Positions 43,560-53,571 of a stretch of 64,000 nt of DNA are shown piece after piece. The position numbers and the translations under genes are program-made. Source of the stretch: Sphingobacterium thalpophilum (GTDB taxonomy: Bacteria > Bacteroidota > Bacteroidia > Sphingobacteriales > Sphingobacteriaceae). The notes below the pieces were generated by a model. That model saw only the letters and a program-made list of their open reading frames with translations. It searched no databases and had not been told where the DNA came from. Numbering within the stretch: the first letter of the stretch is position 1; each line of letters begins with the position of its first letter. The stretch is from positions 4,092,001 to 4,156,000 of the forward strand of contig NZ_LR590484.1 of NCBI RefSeq assembly GCF_901482695.1, read 5' to 3'.

Positions 43560-45092
43560 ATGAATAATACCTTTGACTTTTTTTCGCTGCGATCCGTCAA
43601 TCTCAAGAATGAGTTGTTCGCTGGATTGACAGTAGCGATGACCATGATACCCGAATCGCTTTCCTTTGCGATCTTGGCGGGGTTGCCTCCTTTGACAGGG
43701 CTTTATGCTGCATTTTTAATGGGACTAGTGACTTCAATTTTAGGAGGGCGGCCCGGAATGGTGTCTGGTGGAGCTGGGGCGACCGTGGTTGTCCTGATGG
43801 CATTGGCTGCGAGCCATGGAATAGATTATCTCTTTGCGGCAGTGCTGTTAGCAGGTCTTTTACAATTTTTGGTTGGTTTATTTAAGTGGGGTAAATTTGT
43901 CCGTCTGATCCCGCAGCCGGTTATGTATGGTTTTTTGAATGGTTTGGCTATTATTATTTTTATGGCACAAGTTGTCCAATTCAAGGTGAACACGGATACT
44001 GGTATGGCCTGGATGACGGGGGGCACGTTATATGTCATGGGCGGACTCACCTTATTGACGATATTGATCGTCGTCGGGTTTCCACGTCTTACCAAGGCTA
44101 TACCTGCCTCTCTGGTAGCTATTTTGGTAATTTTTGTTCTCGTGTCAGCATTGGGAATCGACACCAAGAAAGTGGTGGATATCGCTTCGGTAAGTGGTTC
44201 GCTGCCGCAGTTTCATTTTCCAGACATCCCATGGAATTGGGAGACCTTACAGCTCATTTTTCCGTATTCTTTAGTGATGGCGGGAGTGGGCCTCGTGGAG
44301 TCCTTATTGACCTTAAACATGGTGGACGAGATCACGGCAAGCAAGGGAAATGCTAATCGTGAGTCCATGGCGCAGGGTATCGCCAATACGATAAATGGCC
44401 TCTTTGGCGGTATGGGGGGCTGTGCTATGGTTGCACAGACTTTAGTCAACCTGAACGCCGGCGCCCGCACCCGATTATCGGCGTTTATTGGATCAATGAC
44501 CATTTTGTTGATCATTTTGGTGGGTGCTCCTTTCATAGAGCAGATTCCGATGGCTGCACTGGTTGGTGTCATGATGATGGTTGCCATTGGCACCTTTCAA
44601 TGGGTAAGCTTGCGTATCATTACTAAATTTCCGAAGTCAGATATATTTGTTGGCATGCTCGTCGCCGTAATCACGGTGCTCTTGCACAATTTGGCCCTTG
44701 CTGTGCTGATGGGGGTAGTTATATCTGCCCTTGTATTTGCCTGGGACAATGCCAAACGTATACGAGCTAGAAAGTACATAGATTCGGATGGCGTAAAGCA
44801 CTATGAAATCTATGGCCCGCTTTTCTTTGGTTCTACTGCCAATTTTTTGGAAAAATTTGAGGTAAACGAAGATCCTGATCATGTGATTTTAGATTTCAAA
44901 GAAAGCAGGGTTGTTGACATGTCTGCTATTGATGCGCTCAATAAAATCACCGAACGGTATGCGGCTCAGGACAAAAAGATTGAGCTCTGGCATCTCAGTG
45001 AGGATTGCCGATCTCTGCTGAAGAATGCTGAAGGAGTCGCTTTAGTGAATATTAAAGAGGACCCGACTTATAAAGTAATGCCGGGAAACTGA
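43560..45092 (+). CDS. SulP-family anion transporter with STAS domain
   Basis: The 510-residue inner-membrane transporter has about ten to twelve hydrophobic segments (LKNELFAGLTVAMTMIPESLSFAILAGLPPLTGLYAAF) and a C-terminal STAS domain (DHVILDFKESRVVDMSAIDALNKI). It probably imports sulfate, bicarbonate or a related anion. Start at 43560 (MNNTFDFF). Confidence 0.93.
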   Translation: MNNTFDFFSLRSVNLKNELFAGLTVAMTMIPESLSFAILAGLPPLTGLYAAFLMGLVTSILGGRPGMVSGGAGATVVVLMALAASHGIDYLFAAVLLAGLLQFLVGLFKWGKFVRLIPQPVMYGFLNGLAIIIFMAQVVQFKVNTDTGMAWMTGGTLYVMGGLTLLTILIVVGFPRLTKAIPASLVAILVIFVLVSALGIDTKKVVDIASVSGSLPQFHFPDIPWNWETLQLIFPYSLVMAGVGLVESLLTLNMVDEITASKGNANRESMAQGIANTINGLFGGMGGCAMVAQTLVNLNAGARTRLSAFIGSMTILLIILVGAPFIEQIPMAALVGVMMMVAIGTFQWVSLRIITKFPKSDIFVGMLVAVITVLLHNLALAVLMGVVISALVFAWDNAKRIRARKYIDSDGVKHYEIYGPLFFGSTANFLEKFEVNEDPDHVILDFKESRVVDMSAIDALNKITERYAAQDKKIELWHLSEDCRSLLKNAEGVALVNIKEDPTYKVMPGN

Positions 45093-45094
45093 CT

Positions 45095-45685
45095 TTACTT
45101 CTTTCGCAGTTCAATAAAAAGCTCACTGCCCTGCCTTTGTGGGATACTGTCTGCGCAGGGCTTCATCTGTACAATGTCAAAAAGGCTATTAAACAGCTTC
45201 TGATATTCAGCAATGTTTCCACCAAATGGTGGACCTTTTCTTTCAAAGGTCCTGTTGAACAATAGACCGGCAAGAGTTCCCCCGGGGCGCAGCAAAGATG
45301 CCATTTGTTCGACATATTTTTCTCTCAAGCTGGGATGGAGCGCACAGAAGAAGGTTTGCTCGAGGATATAATCGTACTGTGGTGTGTGCAGGAAAAAGTC
45401 CTTACAGACAACCCGTACGTATTTAGTTTTATCGAATTGTTTTTGCACCTTACGAACAAGTGTGGGTGCGATATCAAGTAAAGTAAGATTTGTAAAGCCC
45501 TCAAATAACAGGGCCCGAGCTTCGTGGGCGTTGCCACAGCCGGGAATCAGTATCGTGGCGGATTTTGGAATCGATGCTGTTGCATAGGCGACGATCGCTG
45601 GCGATGCATAGCCAATATCCCAGCCGATTTCATGTTTTTTATAGCGTTCGTCCCAATAGTCTTTATTCAGTTCCAATGTATCCAT
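45095..45685 (-). CDS. thiopurine-methyltransferase-like SAM enzyme
   Basis: The 196-residue protein begins with DYWDERYKKHEIGWDIGYASPAI, the TPMT-family head, then the SAM loop ILIPGCGNAHEARAL and PGGTLAGLLF. It methylates thiols or halides/other small nucleophiles; substrate unknown. Convergent with the SulP gene, 2 nt apart. Confidence 0.9.
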   Translation of the reverse strand: MDTLELNKDYWDERYKKHEIGWDIGYASPAIVAYATASIPKSATILIPGCGNAHEARALLFEGFTNLTLLDIAPTLVRKVQKQFDKTKYVRVVCKDFFLHTPQYDYILEQTFFCALHPSLREKYVEQMASLLRPGGTLAGLLFNRTFERKGPPFGGNIAEYQKLFNSLFDIVQMKPCADSIPQRQGSELFIELRKK

Positions 45686-45709
45686 GTGCCAGCGTATTGT
45701 AGGTGGACG

Positions 45710-46579
45710 TTAAGTTAAGGAAATTGTTTTTAATCCAATCAGATATTTCCGGATGTCGGCTTCAAGCTGTTCAGGATATTCATAAACCAACTGACTTGAC
45801 AGCTCACGACCTATCTGGGAGACAAGATCTGCCATTGCAAACAGGGCATTCCAGTTTTCTTCAATTTCTTTCCCAGCAAACGTAAGTAATGTTTTGTTCC
45901 ACATTTCATCAGTGAGATAGGTCTGGAAAAGCCGCCCGTGCTTATTGGTCGTGATATTCCAGTCGTGCTGGTTTGCAATATACCATTCGATGAGTGGAAC
46001 TAAGTAGTCTGTTCGGATATTGTTTTCCGCCATGAATTTTGCATAAAAGATATCCTTGCGGACCAAACATTTGGCAACATATGTGCAGTCCCACCAAAAG
46101 TCATTTAGGACCTGCTCAAATTTAAGTTTATTTGGTTTTTTTATAATAGATACCTGATGGCTCGGTTTCTTTAGGCCATGCGTTATTCCGTCTTTATCCA
46201 ATAATACCTTATATCCGATATCCCAATCTTCAGGGAGTTGTGCTTGTTTGACTTCTCCGAGAAAATTCGATTTACTAAAAAGTTTAAAATCTACTTTTAC
46301 TTGATCTTCATAAAGAACCATTTTCATGGCATGTTTACCATCGAAATTAGTTTCGCCCTCTTCGATCATCGCTATGGGAGTACCAAAATTGTGTAGCCAT
46401 TGATTATCGGCGATATAGTGTTGGTTGTGTTCAAAAATCAGTTCAATATCTAAATCGCTTAAATCGTCCACCGGAGCAAGCGGATTAACCATGGAGCTAG
46501 TTAACAGTACCGCCCGGATATCATCATTACGCTGTGACCAGTTAATAATATTTTGCAGTTTTTTGTCTCTGTGTACCAT
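45710..46579 (-). CDS. aminoglycoside 6-adenylyltransferase family protein
   Basis: The 289-residue protein resembles AadE/ANT(6) enzymes: NDDIRAVLLTSSMVNPLAPVDDLSDLDIELI is the nucleotidyltransferase core with two acidic metal ligands, and LNDFWWDCTYVAKCLVRKDIFYAKF the C-terminal helices. It may give streptomycin resistance or modify another substrate. Chromosomal position outside the island argues for an intrinsic gene. Confidence 0.88.
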   Translation of the reverse strand: MVHRDKKLQNIINWSQRNDDIRAVLLTSSMVNPLAPVDDLSDLDIELIFEHNQHYIADNQWLHNFGTPIAMIEEGETNFDGKHAMKMVLYEDQVKVDFKLFSKSNFLGEVKQAQLPEDWDIGYKVLLDKDGITHGLKKPSHQVSIIKKPNKLKFEQVLNDFWWDCTYVAKCLVRKDIFYAKFMAENNIRTDYLVPLIEWYIANQHDWNITTNKHGRLFQTYLTDEMWNKTLLTFAGKEIEENWNALFAMADLVSQIGRELSSQLVYEYPEQLEADIRKYLIGLKTISLT

Positions 46580-46914
46580 ACTATGAAATATTAGATGTTA
46601 TAAAGATAAGATCTACCTGCCATTAAAGCTTTCATTACACAGAGATATTTATCGGTTTGACGCAGCATCCAGCGAGCGTGGTTTTAGTTTCTGCTAAAGC
46701 AAATTGTTGAGCGGCGAATTGGGACAAACCTATTGCAGGGCGTAAGTCCCAACTGTCCGGTTTGTGAGTAATTGTATATTTCTTGCTGTATTGCTAACAT
46801 TATCCATCGGGAAATTTCCAGTGTTGGTCCGAAAACGTTTATTTGGTAATATTCAAATTGAAGGAAAGGGGAAAGTACAAGGCCGGTGTATTTGCGGCAA
46901 TATGAGAGGACAGC
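46580..46914. other. intergenic region upstream of the FtsX permease
   Basis: No credible gene. The open frame that continues to the left of the permease start lacks a conserved N-terminus. TGTCC/GGACA-type half-sites are scattered here. Confidence 0.5.
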
Positions 46915-46951
46915 TGTTCAGTTCCGGACAAAAAGCGTTCGATAATGGACA
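46915..46951 (+). promoter_or_regulatory. two tandem enhancer-like palindromes
   Basis: TGTTC-N6-GGACA (46915-46930) and CGTTC-N6-GGACA (46936-46951) have centres exactly 21 bp apart, so they lie on the same face of the helix. They precede a sigma-54 promoter by about 60 bp, as expected for sites of an NtrC-type activator. Confidence 0.68.
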
Positions 46952-47006
46952 GCTGAAATTGGTGTTTGTTTGTTTTAATATTTTGTTTATCAGCGTGTTA
47001 TTTGTA

Positions 47007-47022
47007 TGGCAAGTGGGTTGCT
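47007..47022 (+). promoter_or_regulatory. sigma-54 promoter
   Basis: TGGCAAGTGGGTTGCT matches the sigma-54 consensus TGGCAC-N5-TTGCT at all key positions, with GG and GC separated by 10 nt. Predicted start is near 47033, only 1-7 nt before the ATG. Confidence 0.75.
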
Positions 47023-47039
47023 TGGAACGATTGATGACT

Positions 47040-49400
47040 ATGCTTAAAAATTATTTCAAAATAGCCTTTCGTAATTTAAAGAAAAACAGAGGCTTTACGC
47101 TAACGAACATTATTGGCCTGGCGGTGGGTATGTGCTCAGCCATGCTGATCTTGTTATGGGTGAGTTTTCAGCTAAACTTTAACCGGCACTTCCCGAAAAC
47201 GTCGGAATTATATACAGTTGGATCCAGAGATTTTTCGGATAACAAGCTTAATGTCTGGTTTTCTACGGCCAAGCCCTTAGCGCCAGTGTTAAAAAACGAG
47301 GTGCCGGAAATTAAAGATGTGTCAAGGCTAAGCAGTATAAACGGTTTGTTGTTTAGTACAGGAGAAAAAAAGGTCATGGCTGACGTAGGGGCCTTTGTTG
47401 ATTCAGCGTTTCTCGATATGTTTGAATTTCCGCTATATGCGGGAGATCGTCATTCCATGTTAACCTCACCTCAGAGCATTGTACTATCCGAACAAACCGC
47501 AAAAGGGCTTTTCGGAAGTGCAGATGTGATCGGGAAGACGATACAAATCGATACTGTTCATGTCTTAACCGTCACTGGGGTGCTGAAAAAAAGCGAGGCC
47601 AATACTATTTTCAGTGGCTATGCCTATTTCCTACCTTGGACATTGATGGAAAAATTAGGCTATTCAGATAGCCAATGGGGCAATAGTTCCGTTGACCTTT
47701 ATGTTGAACTTCACAAAGGTGCGCAGCTTGGCAAGATCCAGGAACAGATCAAAGATATTGTTCCCCGTAATTCGAGTATTGAGACCGAGACTTTCTTAAA
47801 ACCATTTGGTGATATCTATCTCTACAATAAATACGAAAATGGCAAGGTTGTAGGCGGCCGGATAGATATGGTTAAGACTTTTAGCATCGTAGCCTGTTTA
47901 ATCCTATTAATCGCCTGTATTAATTTTATCAATCTGAGTACAGCACAAAGCGAGAAAAGAGCCAAGGAGGTCGGTATCCGTAAGGTGGTAGGAGCACATC
48001 AGCGTGTGCTTGTTTTTCAGTTTCTACTGGAATCTTTATTGTTAGCTTTTATATCGGGAATCATTGCCCTGATTCTCCTTGCTGTCGTTTTGCCCAGCTT
48101 CAATACCTTGGTAGGCCAGAAATTTAGCCTACCCGTCCAGAAATATACGTTTTGGTTATCCTTCTTGGGCTTCATTTTAACGACAGGTTTCCTTGCCGGT
48201 ATCTATCCCGCGTTCTTTTTGTCCTCTTTTAACCCGATCAAAGTACTGAAAGGAAAGTTTAAAAATGTTCACAAAAAGATTAATCCACGCAAGATACTGG
48301 TGGTTAGTCAATTTAGTGTCGCTATTGTCCTAATTATCAGCACCCTCGTCATACGGAAGCAGATTAAACATGCACAAGACAGGGATTTTGGGTTTAAAAA
48401 AGATAATCTTATTTATGTGCAGGAGGTAGGCGAGCTACCAAAAAACGTGCAGCTGGTCAAGCAGGCGTTGTTGGCCGAGAATATTGCCCAATCGGTCTGT
48501 CGGTTGATGTCGCCTCTCACCGAGCGCTGGAGTGGCTGGAATGGTTTTACATGGGAAGGGAAAAATCCAAATGATGTGATTCAGTTTAACCGTCAGACTG
48601 GTGACGATCGGGTGGTGGAAACGGCAGGTTTTGAGCTAGTGGCCGGAAGGGACTTTGATTTGACGAAATTTGCCACGGATTCAACGGCGGCAATAATCAA
48701 TGAGACCGCTGCGAAAACAATGGGTTTTAAGAATCCTATTGGACAGTATTTTAATGATGGTGGAAAAAAATTCCAAATTATTGGCGTGATTAAGGATTTT
48801 ATCCAAGAATCACCATTTGAGCCGGTGAAACCGCTGGTTATAGAAGGGGCAAGCAATTGGATGAGCACGATGCATATTCGGCTTAATCCGAAGCTAAACA
48901 CGATGGATGCGCTAGCGAAAGCTGAGGCCGTTTTCAAGAAGTTTAACCCGGATTATCCTTTCGATTACAAATTTGTGGATGAAGCATATGCAAGGAAATT
49001 CGCCGATGCGCAACGCACAGGTAAACTAGCCAGCTTATTTGCGGGGCTAACAATTTTTATTTCCTGTTTAGGGCTATTTGGTTTGGCTGCCTATATGGCT
49101 GAAAGCCGGACTAAGGAAATAGGTATCCGTAAAGTGCTTGGGGCTTCGGTCATTGGCGTGACACAGATGCTGACAAAGGAGTTTGTCGTGCTGATCGTGG
49201 TTTCCTGTGTACTTGCGTTTCCAGCGGCCTATTGGGCAATGGAAAGCTATTTGTCCGGTTACTCCTATAGAATATCAATTGGTTGGGATATCTTTGTGCT
49301 TGCCGGTGTCGGCGCTATTGCTGTGACGTTCCTCACTGTGAGCTATCAGTCGATTAAAGCAGCAATTGCCAATCCAGTGGAATCGCTAAGGGATGAGTAA
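47040..49400 (+). CDS. FtsX/MacB-type ABC transporter permease
   Basis: The 786-residue protein starts MLKNYFKIAFRNLKKNRGFT, the usual head of this Bacteroidetes family. It has an N-terminal helix, a MacB periplasmic core domain, an FtsX domain (LSTAQSEKRAKEVGIRKVVGAHQRVLVFQFLLES), a second periplasmic domain, and a second FtsX domain near the end (AESRTKEIGIRKVLGASVIGVTQML). The ATPase partner is not nearby. Such permeases export peptides or lipids and are often under sigma-54 control. Confidence 0.93.
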   Translation: MLKNYFKIAFRNLKKNRGFTLTNIIGLAVGMCSAMLILLWVSFQLNFNRHFPKTSELYTVGSRDFSDNKLNVWFSTAKPLAPVLKNEVPEIKDVSRLSSINGLLFSTGEKKVMADVGAFVDSAFLDMFEFPLYAGDRHSMLTSPQSIVLSEQTAKGLFGSADVIGKTIQIDTVHVLTVTGVLKKSEANTIFSGYAYFLPWTLMEKLGYSDSQWGNSSVDLYVELHKGAQLGKIQEQIKDIVPRNSSIETETFLKPFGDIYLYNKYENGKVVGGRIDMVKTFSIVACLILLIACINFINLSTAQSEKRAKEVGIRKVVGAHQRVLVFQFLLESLLLAFISGIIALILLAVVLPSFNTLVGQKFSLPVQKYTFWLSFLGFILTTGFLAGIYPAFFLSSFNPIKVLKGKFKNVHKKINPRKILVVSQFSVAIVLIISTLVIRKQIKHAQDRDFGFKKDNLIYVQEVGELPKNVQLVKQALLAENIAQSVCRLMSPLTERWSGWNGFTWEGKNPNDVIQFNRQTGDDRVVETAGFELVAGRDFDLTKFATDSTAAIINETAAKTMGFKNPIGQYFNDGGKKFQIIGVIKDFIQESPFEPVKPLVIEGASNWMSTMHIRLNPKLNTMDALAKAEAVFKKFNPDYPFDYKFVDEAYARKFADAQRTGKLASLFAGLTIFISCLGLFGLAAYMAESRTKEIGIRKVLGASVIGVTQMLTKEFVVLIVVSCVLAFPAAYWAMESYLSGYSYRISIGWDIFVLAGVGAIAVTFLTVSYQSIKAAIANPVESLRDE

Positions 49401-49535
49401 AGTACTTCAACAAGCACGTCGGCACTTCAGTTTGTTTGTGCAATGTCAATATCCGAATGTTATTTTTATCCGAAGCGAATAGCTATTACCTTCGTACTGT
49501 AATTTGTATTTTTTGTTTTACTAAAAAAAGGAATA

Positions 49536-50600
49536 ATGATTAAATCGAAGGGATATGCGGCAAAAGACCAGCATTCGCCACTCGAATACTGGGAATTTGA
49601 GAGAAGAGAGCTTGGTCCGAATGATGTGTTAATCGATATACTGTACAGCGGTATCTGCCATTCGGATATCCATCAAGTTCGTGACGAATGGGGGGGGACA
49701 CAATATCCCATTGTTCCAGGGCACGAGATTGTTGGACGGATTCAGGCTGTGGGAAGTGAAGTGACCAAGTTTAAACAAGGAGATCTTGCAGGCGTAGGCT
49801 GTATGGTTGCATCCTGTGGGGAATGCGATAACTGTAAGTCAGATCAACAGCAGTTCTGTCAGCAGAAGAAGACCGTGTGGACGTATAATAGTGTCGACGT
49901 TATGCATGACCACTCTTGTACATATGGTGGTTATAGCAATAATATTGTAGCTGATGCCAATTTTGTCTTGCATGTGCCGGAGACGCTGGACATTACGAAA
50001 GTCGCGCCATTGCTTTGTGCCGGTATCACCACTTATTCACCATTAAAGCGATGGAATGTCAGGAAAGGACACAAAGTCGGTGTACTAGGGCTAGGCGGAC
50101 TGGGGCATATGGCTGTTAAGATCGCAGTTGCTATGGGAGCTGAGGTGACCATGATAAGCCATTCGCCAAGGAAAAAAGCGGATGCGGCATTGCTGGGTGC
50201 TCAGAAGTTTCTGAATGCACGAGAAGCCTCAGCAATAACTGCGTCAGCTTCGTATTTCGATTTTATTATAGATACGGTTTCCGCACCTCATGATTACAAT
50301 GTTTATCTGAGCTTATTGAAAACACAAGGAGTTTATATCTGTGTTGGCATTCCTGCAGCTCCCATGGAAATTAATGGACGTTCCATCATGGGGGGGAATA
50401 AAATTCTGACGGCTTCGAGCATTGGGGGAGTACAAGAAACTCAGGATATGCTTAATTTCTGTGCAGCGCATAATATTCTTCCGGAGACAGAACTTATTGA
50501 TATCGATTATGTCAACGAGGCCTATCAGCGGGTGTTAGATAGTGATGTGAAGTATCGTTTTGTGATTGATATGGCATCCATTGACAAACAGGGAAAATGA
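49536..50600 (+). CDS. zinc-dependent NAD(P) alcohol dehydrogenase (CAD/YahK type)
   Basis: The 354-residue protein has SGICHSDIHQ and PGHEIVG for the catalytic zinc, CGECDNCKSDQQQFC for the structural zinc, and the cofactor fold GVLGLGGLGHMAV. Such enzymes reduce aldehydes with NADPH. Single gene with a terminator behind it. Confidence 0.94.
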   Translation: MIKSKGYAAKDQHSPLEYWEFERRELGPNDVLIDILYSGICHSDIHQVRDEWGGTQYPIVPGHEIVGRIQAVGSEVTKFKQGDLAGVGCMVASCGECDNCKSDQQQFCQQKKTVWTYNSVDVMHDHSCTYGGYSNNIVADANFVLHVPETLDITKVAPLLCAGITTYSPLKRWNVRKGHKVGVLGLGGLGHMAVKIAVAMGAEVTMISHSPRKKADAALLGAQKFLNAREASAITASASYFDFIIDTVSAPHDYNVYLSLLKTQGVYICVGIPAAPMEINGRSIMGGNKILTASSIGGVQETQDMLNFCAAHNILPETELIDIDYVNEAYQRVLDSDVKYRFVIDMASIDKQGK

Positions 50601-50601
50601 C

Positions 50602-50634
50602 AAAAAAGACGGTATCGAAGATGCCGCCTTTTTT
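50602..50634 (+). terminator. intrinsic terminator after the alcohol dehydrogenase
   Basis: AAAAAAG-ACGGTATC and GATGCCGCC-TTTTTT pair around a short loop, with one mismatch and one U-G pair, ending in a T-run. Confidence 0.8.
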
Positions 50635-50772
50635 ACTATGTGATGCCGATAAAATAATCCTTCCTAATTGCACTATTAAATTATAAACTTATCTTTGGAA
50701 AGTGATAGATAGGATATAAGCCAGTTGGCTGTCTCGTGAGGCAAGGATAATTAAGTGATCTGAGCAAAAGCA

Positions 50773-51690
50773 ATGATTGTAAGAAAAAAGGAAAACTGGT
50801 TTAAGATGCTTTTTGTGTGGCATGGCTCCGTATTACCTGCCCTAGTCCCTAGGTTGTTATTATTGTTTGCCCTGTCTTTATCGGTCGCTTATTTTCGTGG
50901 CAATATCTTTTCCTTTAAAGTCCCATTGAATACCGCTCCGCTGACACTTTTTGGTTTTGTACTTGCTTTGTTTTTAGGTTTTCGTAACAATGTCAGTTAT
51001 GAAAGGTATTGGGAGGGGCGCAAACTATGGGGGAGCTTGCTGAATGTATCCCGTTCATTGACCCGGCAGGCTTTAACTTTAGGCAGTCCAAAAGCCCATA
51101 AAGATACCGTTGCCGATTTTGTAAACCTATTGAGTGCTTTTTTACATGCCCTTAAACATCAGCTGCGACAGACAGACGCGCATGACGACTTGACGCCAAG
51201 GCTAAGCCCTCAACAGCTCCGGCTGGTCCAAAATGCGCGGTACAAGCCAGCCATAGTACTAAAACTAATGGCTGAGTGGGTAGAGCAGTCTAGAGAGGAA
51301 AATAGAATAGATAGTATACAACAGGCCCGTTTCGATGAAAATTTTGATAATTTGGCAAATATCGTCGGCGGATGCGAAAGAATAATTTCCACTCCGATTC
51401 CCTATAGTTATCGTGTGCTATTGCATCGCACAGTTTACATTTATTGTCTTCTGTTGCCTTTTGGTCTTGTGGATGCGTTAGGGTGGTTTATGCCATTGAT
51501 TGTGGTTTTTATTGCGTATACTTTTGTCGCCCTGGAAGCCATAGCCGACGAAATTGAAGAACCCTTTGGTATAGAAGCAAACGATCTGGCACTTAATAGT
51601 ATGTGTAGTGTGATTGATCATACTATTTATGAAATGATCGGTAAGCAAATCGATACAAACCACAAACCGATCCACAATATCATTGACTGA
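50773..51690 (+). CDS. bestrophin-family anion channel
   Basis: This 305-residue membrane protein has the bestrophin/UPF0187 signature: GFVLALFLGFRNNVSYERYWEGRKLWGSLLNVSRSLTRQ and a C-terminal FVALEAIADEIEEPFGIEANDLAL. It forms a chloride or other anion channel in the inner membrane. Confidence 0.93.
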   Translation: MIVRKKENWFKMLFVWHGSVLPALVPRLLLLFALSLSVAYFRGNIFSFKVPLNTAPLTLFGFVLALFLGFRNNVSYERYWEGRKLWGSLLNVSRSLTRQALTLGSPKAHKDTVADFVNLLSAFLHALKHQLRQTDAHDDLTPRLSPQQLRLVQNARYKPAIVLKLMAEWVEQSREENRIDSIQQARFDENFDNLANIVGGCERIISTPIPYSYRVLLHRTVYIYCLLLPFGLVDALGWFMPLIVVFIAYTFVALEAIADEIEEPFGIEANDLALNSMCSVIDHTIYEMIGKQIDTNHKPIHNIID

Positions 51691-51890
51691 TACCTCTTTT
51701 GAAGCAGGAACTTTCTTACACACTTCCATTTAAATCTTATCATGTGAAATAAGTGCCTCCCTGTGCAATTTGTGTACATGCGGGGGCCAGTTGTTGCTTT
51801 TGTATAATTATAGTTATAGATTATCGAAATTTAAATTATTTTGATTATATGTTTTCCTGTCGGAACTTTGTAAGCAAATACTTTGAAGAA

Positions 51891-53087
51891 ATGAAAATTC
51901 AAAAAAGCTTGTTATCACTTGCGCTCGGAGGACTGGGCATTGGTGTTACGGAATTTACGATGATGGGAATGTTGACAGATGTTGCCAACGATCTCGATGT
52001 TTCAATCCCGCAAGCAGGTTATTTAATTACAGCATATGCATTAGGTGTAGTTATCGGCGCTCCGTTACTTGTACTGGGTATGAACCGGTATTCGCCCACG
52101 AAGACGCTGATCGTGCTAATGGTGCTTTTCACTATTTTTAATGGTCTTTCGATCATCGCTCCTGATTATCACTTTCTGTTGTTATCGCGTTTTATATCGG
52201 GGCTTCCTCATGGGGCTTTCTTTGGTGTGGGATCCGTGGTGGCCAGCCGTCTTGCTGCAAAAGGTAAGGAAGCCCAGGCGGTATCCATTATGTTTTCTGG
52301 CCTTACTGTTGCGAATCTGCTTGGTGTACCACTGGGAACCTATATAGGGCATCATTTTTCATGGCGTTATACCTTTTTGTTGATTGCACTAATTGGCTTG
52401 CTGACCATTATCGCTTTAAAATTATGGCTTCCAAAAACAATAGGTAAACAGAAGAGAACAAATCCTTGGGAAGATCTCGCCATCTTTAGGGATAGCAATG
52501 TCTGGTTTATGATATTGATCTTTTCAGTGGCTCCTGCAGCTCTTTTCGCGTGGATCAGCTACATTGCTCCGTTGATGAGTGAAGTGTCTGGCATTGCGGA
52601 GCAACACTTGCCGTATATTATGGTTCTGGCTGGACTGGGTATGTTTGTTGGCAACCTGATTGGCGGAAAGCTTACGGATTCCTTTTCTGCTCCGGTAGTT
52701 GTTATTGTTGTACTGATAATTCAGATGCTCAGCATGCTTACGACTTATTATACTGCTTCGATTGCTTGGGCTTCGTTGGTCATGACTTTCTGGACTGGAA
52801 TGACCACATTTGCGCTAGTGCCATCACTTACCGTTTTATTGCTTAATTCTGTAAAGAGTGATTCGGAAATGCTCGTGGCATCCTTGGGCCCAGCCTGTTT
52901 CAATATCGCCAATGCTCTGGGGGCCTTTCTGGGCGGAGTTCCAATTGAGCAGGGATATGGCTATGCCTCTCCACTACTAGTAGGAACTGCAATGACTGCT
53001 GGGGGCATTATTATTTCGTTATTTTACGTGAGAAGAACCAAAAGCGAGAATTATGCAGCTGCACTCTGTCAAGCAGATAAGCATTAG
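51891..53087 (+). CDS. MFS transporter (DHA1/AraJ type)
   Basis: The 398-residue protein has twelve hydrophobic segments and the DHA1 opening ALGGLGIGVTEFTMMGMLTDVANDLDVSIPQAGYLITAYALGVVIGAP. It is probably a drug or sugar exporter. I start at 51891 (MKIQKSL), preceded by a purine-rich GAAGAA. A divergent-face AraC-type gene lies just downstream. Confidence 0.93.
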   Translation: MKIQKSLLSLALGGLGIGVTEFTMMGMLTDVANDLDVSIPQAGYLITAYALGVVIGAPLLVLGMNRYSPTKTLIVLMVLFTIFNGLSIIAPDYHFLLLSRFISGLPHGAFFGVGSVVASRLAAKGKEAQAVSIMFSGLTVANLLGVPLGTYIGHHFSWRYTFLLIALIGLLTIIALKLWLPKTIGKQKRTNPWEDLAIFRDSNVWFMILIFSVAPAALFAWISYIAPLMSEVSGIAEQHLPYIMVLAGLGMFVGNLIGGKLTDSFSAPVVVIVVLIIQMLSMLTTYYTASIAWASLVMTFWTGMTTFALVPSLTVLLLNSVKSDSEMLVASLGPACFNIANALGAFLGGVPIEQGYGYASPLLVGTAMTAGGIIISLFYVRRTKSENYAAALCQADKH

Positions 53088-53097
53088 TCTGCTTGAC
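53068..53097 (+). terminator. hairpin overlapping the MFS stop codon
   Basis: GTCAAGCAGA (53068-53077) pairs perfectly over 10 bp with TCTGCTTGAC (53088-53097), with the TAG stop in the loop. There is no T-run, so termination is uncertain. Confidence 0.45.
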
Positions 53098-53181
53098 GCA
53101 ACAAGTGGAATATAGTAATTTCAGGTAATATACCCACGCGGCTTGGATAATCTAAGTACCAAACGCCGGCATATCATTTTT

Positions 53182-53571
53182 CTACGACTCCAGTGGGATC
53201 TTATTCTTTTGTCTAAAGGAGCCAGGAGTCTGCCCAGTCCATTTTTTAAAGAATTTCGAAAAGTTCGAGGGGTCATACGTCAATACCAAAGCGATTTTGG
53301 CAATAGAGAGGTCCGAATCTGCCAGCAGTTGTTTTGCTTTATTGATAATCTTGAGGTCATAAAAATAACAGGGGTGATTACCTTTCTCTTTTTGCACCGT
53401 ATCGGTGAGGTGTGTATGCGATATAGCCAGTTCTTTCGCGATCTCATTGAGTTCCATGAAGTCCGACACACGGCCTTGTACAACATCGTCAATATGTTTA
53501 TCCAAAAAAAGTAAGTATTTGCGGGTTATCTCTGCTGCTCTTGTTTCAGATTTACCTTCTGTATTTGACAT
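53182..53571 (-). CDS. short AraC-type DNA-binding protein
   Basis: This is a 129-residue protein that is almost only an AraC HTH domain: ELNEIAKELAISHTHLTDTVQKEKG and IAKIALVLTYDPSNFSKFFKKWTGQTPGSFRQ. No ligand domain. I start at 53571 (MSNTEGK). It converges with the MFS transporter gene. Confidence 0.87.
   Translation of the reverse strand: MSNTEGKSETRAAEITRKYLLFLDKHIDDVVQGRVSDFMELNEIAKELAISHTHLTDTVQKEKGNHPCYFYDLKIINKAKQLLADSDLSIAKIALVLTYDPSNFSKFFKKWTGQTPGSFRQKNKIPLES

Noticed and set aside
44213-44593. 126-residue leftward ORF inside the SulP gene
   Set aside because: Shadow of a long membrane-protein gene, with Met/Ile/Pro-rich antisense composition and no start context.
46764-47039. 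92-residue N-terminal extension of the FtsX permease
   Set aside because: The family starts at MLKNYFKIAFRNL. The extension region holds the enhancer-like sites and a sigma-54 promoter.
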